This document shows, piece after piece, positions 60,994 to 64,000 of a stretch of DNA of 64,000 bases; within the stretch, counting starts at the first letter, position 1; each line of letters opens with the position of its first letter. The notes beneath the pieces are model-generated. The model made no database searches and was not told the DNA's origin. It saw only the letters and a program-made list of their open reading frames with translations. The stretch comes from Sphaerotilus natans (lineage in GTDB: Bacteria > Pseudomonadota > Gammaproteobacteria > Burkholderiales > Burkholderiaceae_C): contig NZ_FTMZ01000015.1 of NCBI RefSeq assembly GCF_900156335.1, positions 1-64,000 of the forward strand, in the 5' to 3' direction. Made by a program: the position numbers and the translations under genes.

Positions 60994-61392
60994 ATGAGAA
61001 TCCTCCACACCATGCTGCGCGTCGGCGACCTGCAGCGCTCGATCGACTTCTACACCCAGGTGATGGGCATGACGCTGCTGCGCACCACGCACCGGCCAGA
61101 GCAGAAATACGACCTCGCCTTTCTCGGCTATGGCAGCAACCCCGAGCACGCCGAGCTGGAGCTGACCTGGAACCACGGCGTCGACCGCTACGAGCTGGGC
61201 AGCGCCTACGGCCACATCGCCGTCGGCGTGGACGATGCCGCCGCCACCTGCGCGGCGGTGCGCGAGCGCGCGCAGGCGCTGGGCGGCGCCGTCACCCGCG
61301 AGGCCGGCCCGGTGCAGGGCGGCAGCACCGTGATCGCCTTCATCACCGATCCGGACGGCTACAAGATCGAGCTGATCCAGCACGGCACCTGA
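60994..61392 (+). CDS. gloA: Lactoylglutathione lyase (glyoxalase I)
   Basis: GloA converts the methylglyoxal-glutathione hemithioacetal to S-lactoylglutathione. In 132 residues the metal ligands are His5, Glu56 ([12 protein letters not shown]), His74 ([10 protein letters not shown]) and Glu126 (DGYKIELIQ), all in place. The pattern and length match the nickel-type enterobacterial enzyme. ATG 60994 is 16 bp after the tgpA-type stop, so it may be carried by the same transcript. Confidence 0.95.
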   Translation: MRILHTMLRVGDLQRSIDFYTQVMGMTLLRTTHRPEQKYDLAFLGYGSNPEHAELELTWNHGVDRYELGSAYGHIAVGVDDAAATCAAVRERAQALGGAVTREAGPVQGGSTVIAFITDPDGYKIELIQHGT

Positions 61393-61437
61393 GCGCCGGC
61401 GTGACCGTCGTCACGGCAGCGGCACAATCGGTCCCCG

Positions 61438-64000
61438 ATGAATGCCCTGCCCCCCACCCCCATCGCGCTTCCCGAGGATCTGACGCCGCTGCAGCATGAT
61501 GTGCTGCAGGCGCTGGCCCTGCTCACCGGCCACCGGCAGCGCGCCGTCATCCACAAGTTCCTGCAGGCCGCCAGCTGGCTCACCGAGAAGGGCAAGCCCC
61601 CCACCGGCGACGCGGTGCGCCGGGCGGTCGACGAGCTGGCCGCGCAGGGCCGGCTCGCCGGTCATCCGAGCCGCAGCGGCTACTGGGCGGTGCCGCCCGA
61701 GCTGCATACCGCCGCGTACCTGGGCGGACTGACGCGCGACACGCCCGAGCGGCTGGCCCAGGTGCTGCTCGCGGTCGACGGCCTCGGCGAGATGGCGCTG
61801 CCCTTCGGCGGCCGGACACGCATCGTGCCCTTCGTCAACATGGACGCGGCCTGCGCCGCGGTGCGGCTGGCGCTGTTCAGCGCCGCCCCGCCCGACCAGC
61901 TCGAGCCGCTGAGGCTGCGCTGCGGCTGGGGGCTGGAGTGGCAGGCGGTGCTCGAGCGCGCGCTGTTCGATCGCCTCGACGCCACCCTGCTGATGCGGCT
62001 GCATCCGCTGATGCGCATGGAGACGCTGCAGTCCTGCCTGGAGCTGCGCGTCCGCCGCTGGAGCAGCCCGGACCGGCTGCCGATGCGCGAGCTGATCGAT
62101 GCGCTGCTGAGCGAGGCCGGCCGCGATCCGGCCCTGATGGCGCTGCTGTCCGGGCACACGCTGCCGATGCACATCGAGGAATGGCGGCTGCTGGCCGAGC
62201 TGCCCGATGACCCGCCCCTGCCCCTGCTCGACCCCTTCGACCCGGCCTCGGACGTGATGCCGGCGCTGCGCGAAGCCCATGCCGGTCTGCGGCTGATGGC
62301 GGCTGGCCGCTGGGCCGAGGCGGTCTCGCACTACACCCGCGCGCTGGAGAGCCTGCGCCGCGTGACCGGCCAGCGCAAGGAGCTGCTGCCGACCTGGATC
62401 GCGCTCGGCCATGTGCTGGCGCTGATGGCGCAGGGCACGCCGACCGCGCTGGCGCAGGCGCAGAAGTTCTGCCTGACCGAGAGCGGCCGGCGCCAGGCCA
62501 GCACCGACAGCCTCTGGGGCCTGCTGGCGCTGGCGATCCGCATGCGCCAGGGCGAGGAGCGGCGCGATCCGCGGGCGCTGCCGATCCGCAGCCGCCCGCC
62601 CCATCTGCATCCGGACGATCTGGCCAGCTGGATCGGCCGGGCCTGGCTGCATGACCCGGCCAGCGACCCCGCCCTCACCCCGAGCGAGCGCACGATCGCG
62701 CTGGAGACGATCACCCGCCTGCACCAGTGCGGCCTGACGCTGCTGGCCGGGCTGATGGCGTCGGCGCTGGCGGTGCTCGAAGGCCGCGCACCGGCGCGGC
62801 CCTTCATCACCGGCGAGCACCTGCACCAGCCCGCCTGGCAGCGGGCACTCGACGAGCTGGCCCGGCTCGGCCAGGACAGCGCGGCGCGCCCGGAAGGCGC
62901 CAGCCAGGCCACCCGCCTGGTGTGGGTGCTGTCGGTCAACCCGCACGGCGCGCTGGAGGCGATCCAGCCGATGGAGCAGCGCCAAGGCACGCGCGGCTGG
63001 GGCAAGCCGCGCGAGCTGCCGCTGTCGCGGCTGCTGCGCGACGACAGCCTGCCGCCGCAGGACCTGCGGCTGGTGCGCTGCATCCGCGCCAGCGTGCACG
63101 AGCGCGGTGGCCAGCGCCTCGATCTGGCCCAGGCCATCGTCGCGCTGGTCGGCCATCCGCTCCTCGAGTTCGACGATGCGCCCGGCGTGAACGTGAGCCT
63201 GACCGAGGCGCCCGCCGAGATCGACGTGACCGACCTGGGCGGGCGGCTGCGGGTCACGCTGCTGCCGCCGCCGCGCTGGTGCGATCCGCAGGCCGACCGC
63301 AGCGAGCCGCAGCTGCCGATCGACAACGCCGCCGATCAGCGCGAGGCCGACCAGCTGCTGCTGACCACCGTGCTGCGCGACGGGCCGGACCAGGCCCGCG
63401 TGGTGCGCTTCAGCGCCGCGCAGAAGCGCGCCGCGCAGCTGATCGGCGCCGGCCTGGAGGTGCCGCACGAGGCGATGGCGCAGCTCGACGAGGTGCTGCG
63501 CGGGCTGGGCGCGCATTTCCGCATCCACAGCGACAGCGCAGGCACCGGCACGGCCGGTGCGGACGGCGCCGCGCCTGCGCAGGAAGTCGAGGCCGAAACC
63601 CGGCTGCGCGCCGAACTCACGCCCGAGGGCGACGGGCTGGCGCTGCGGCTTGCGGTGGCGCCGCTGGGCGCCGAGGGCCCGCGGCTGGAGCCCGGCCAGG
63701 GCCGGGTGCGGCTGATCGCCACCTCCAGCGGCGGCACGCCGCGCGCGACCCGGCGCGATCTGGCCCGCGAGCGCGATCACCTGGAGCGGGTGCAGGAGGC
63801 CTGCCCGATGCTCGAGCCGCTGCCCGACGGGGCGCCGGCGCGCTGGTCGGTGGCCGAGCCCGAGCTGGCGCTGGCGTTGCTCGAGCGGCTGCACACGCTG
63901 CAGGCGGTCGAGGCGCTGGACTGGCCGCGCGGCCGCCCGATCCAGGTCGACAGCGCCGGCCTGAAGCAGCTCAAGGTGCGGGTGCGCAGCGGCCAGGACT
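61438..64000 (+). CDS. Large protein of uncertain function, continues past the right edge
   Basis: An open frame of at least 854 codons with no stop starts at ATG 61438, 45 bp after gloA. Codon GC bias matches the neighbours and the frame carries the strong plus-strand pattern, so it is very likely coding. The N-terminus (LTPLQHDVLQALALLTGHRQ, then AVRRAVDELAAQGRLAGHPS) looks like a small winged helix. The middle is Leu/Ala/Arg-rich and helical, perhaps with TPR-like parts (MAAGRWAEAVSHYTRALESL). The portion visible has no Walker motif. It may be the N-terminal part of a large SNF2/DEAD-type helicase, as I recall for Burkholderiales proteins of this type, but that is a weak guess. Confidence 0.6.
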   Translation, partial: MNALPPTPIALPEDLTPLQHDVLQALALLTGHRQRAVIHKFLQAASWLTEKGKPPTGDAVRRAVDELAAQGRLAGHPSRSGYWAVPPELHTAAYLGGLTRDTPERLAQVLLAVDGLGEMALPFGGRTRIVPFVNMDAACAAVRLALFSAAPPDQLEPLRLRCGWGLEWQAVLERALFDRLDATLLMRLHPLMRMETLQSCLELRVRRWSSPDRLPMRELIDALLSEAGRDPALMALLSGHTLPMHIEEWRLLAELPDDPPLPLLDPFDPASDVMPALREAHAGLRLMAAGRWAEAVSHYTRALESLRRVTGQRKELLPTWIALGHVLALMAQGTPTALAQAQKFCLTESGRRQASTDSLWGLLALAIRMRQGEERRDPRALPIRSRPPHLHPDDLASWIGRAWLHDPASDPALTPSERTIALETITRLHQCGLTLLAGLMASALAVLEGRAPARPFITGEHLHQPAWQRALDELARLGQDSAARPEGASQATRLVWVLSVNPHGALEAIQPMEQRQGTRGWGKPRELPLSRLLRDDSLPPQDLRLVRCIRASVHERGGQRLDLAQAIVALVGHPLLEFDDAPGVNVSLTEAPAEIDVTDLGGRLRVTLLPPPRWCDPQADRSEPQLPIDNAADQREADQLLLTTVLRDGPDQARVVRFSAAQKRAAQLIGAGLEVPHEAMAQLDEVLRGLGAHFRIHSDSAGTGTAGADGAAPAQEVEAETRLRAELTPEGDGLALRLAVAPLGAEGPRLEPGQGRVRLIATSSGGTPRATRRDLARERDHLERVQEACPMLEPLPDGAPARWSVAEPELALALLERLHTLQAVEALDWPRGRPIQVDSAGLKQLKVRVRSGQD

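Noticed and set aside
61411-63894. Minus-strand frame of 827 codons opposite the right-edge gene
   Set aside because: The plus-strand frame is longer, uninterrupted and has ordinary codon use and protein composition; the minus frame is Gln/Arg/His-rich.

Overview
The window is a GC-rich chromosomal segment with strongly GC-biased codons. The gene order hisZ-purA, hflC-hflK-hflX-hfq-der-bamB-yfgM-hisS-ispG-rodZ-pilF-rlmN-ndk, sucA-odhB-lpdA and ilvB-ilvH-ilvC...pssA-leuA is typical of Betaproteobacteria, order Burkholderiales (Rubrivivax/Leptothrix/Ideonella-like). Assignment below order is inference. Almost all of it is housekeeping. No tRNA, rRNA, CRISPR array or prophage was seen. The one mobile element is the end of an ISAs1-family insertion sequence at the left edge, which has cut a phosphoribosyltransferase gene down to its first 22 codons.

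Layout. 1-3.3 kb: IS end, truncated phosphoribosyltransferase, purA, hisZ and a DUF2065 gene. 3.3-16.6 kb (minus strand): membrane protease modulators HflC/HflK, ribosome-associated GTPases HflX and Der, Hfq, outer-membrane assembly (BamB and a YfgM-like protein), HisS, IspG, a RodZ-like protein, the pilus lipoprotein PilF, RlmN and Ndk. 16.7-25.7 kb: RluB-type pseudouridine synthase with a repetitive basic/acidic N-terminus, ScpB, RluD, BamD (plus strand), a DinG/YoaA-type Fe-S helicase, a DUF465 protein divergent from a PP2C phosphatase, and ZapE. 25.8-31.5 kb: 2-oxoglutarate dehydrogenase operon sucA-odhB-lpdA with structured intercistronic spacers. 31.7-35.1 kb: a TIGR03790-like secreted protein, an IclR regulator and a PbpG-type peptidase. 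35.2-42.6 kb: branched-chain amino acid synthesis (leuA behind a leader-peptide attenuator, then pssA, a methyltransferase and ilvC-ilvH-ilvB with a possible leader of its own).

42.6-45.8 kb (plus strand): a sigma factor gene overlapping a DUF3619 membrane protein gene, which overlaps a secreted DUF3106 protein gene, then RDD and diacylglycerol kinase genes; this is a candidate envelope sigma/anti-sigma unit. 45.7-47.9 kb (minus strand): the PII protein and the translation factor EttA. 48.0-55.8 kb: a type IV minor-pilin operon (pilE-like, fimT, pilV, pilW, pilX, pilY1) ending in an overlapping TonB-like gene. 55.9-61.4 kb: a histone-deacetylase-family protein divergent from a MoxR-DUF58-transglutaminase cluster, then glyoxalase I. 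From 61.4 kb to the right edge runs a large open reading frame of uncertain function.

The most informative non-coding signals are the leuL attenuator (five consecutive Leu codons, two of them CTA, followed by a 9-bp terminator hairpin), a weaker leader candidate before ilvB, structured spacers in the suc and ilv operons, and two genes whose -10 boxes sit so close to ATG that their transcripts may be leaderless. No plainly novel defence or mobile system was found. The best candidate for an uncharacterised system is the sigma/DUF3619/DUF3106/RDD unit. All homology calls are from memory of families; no search was run.
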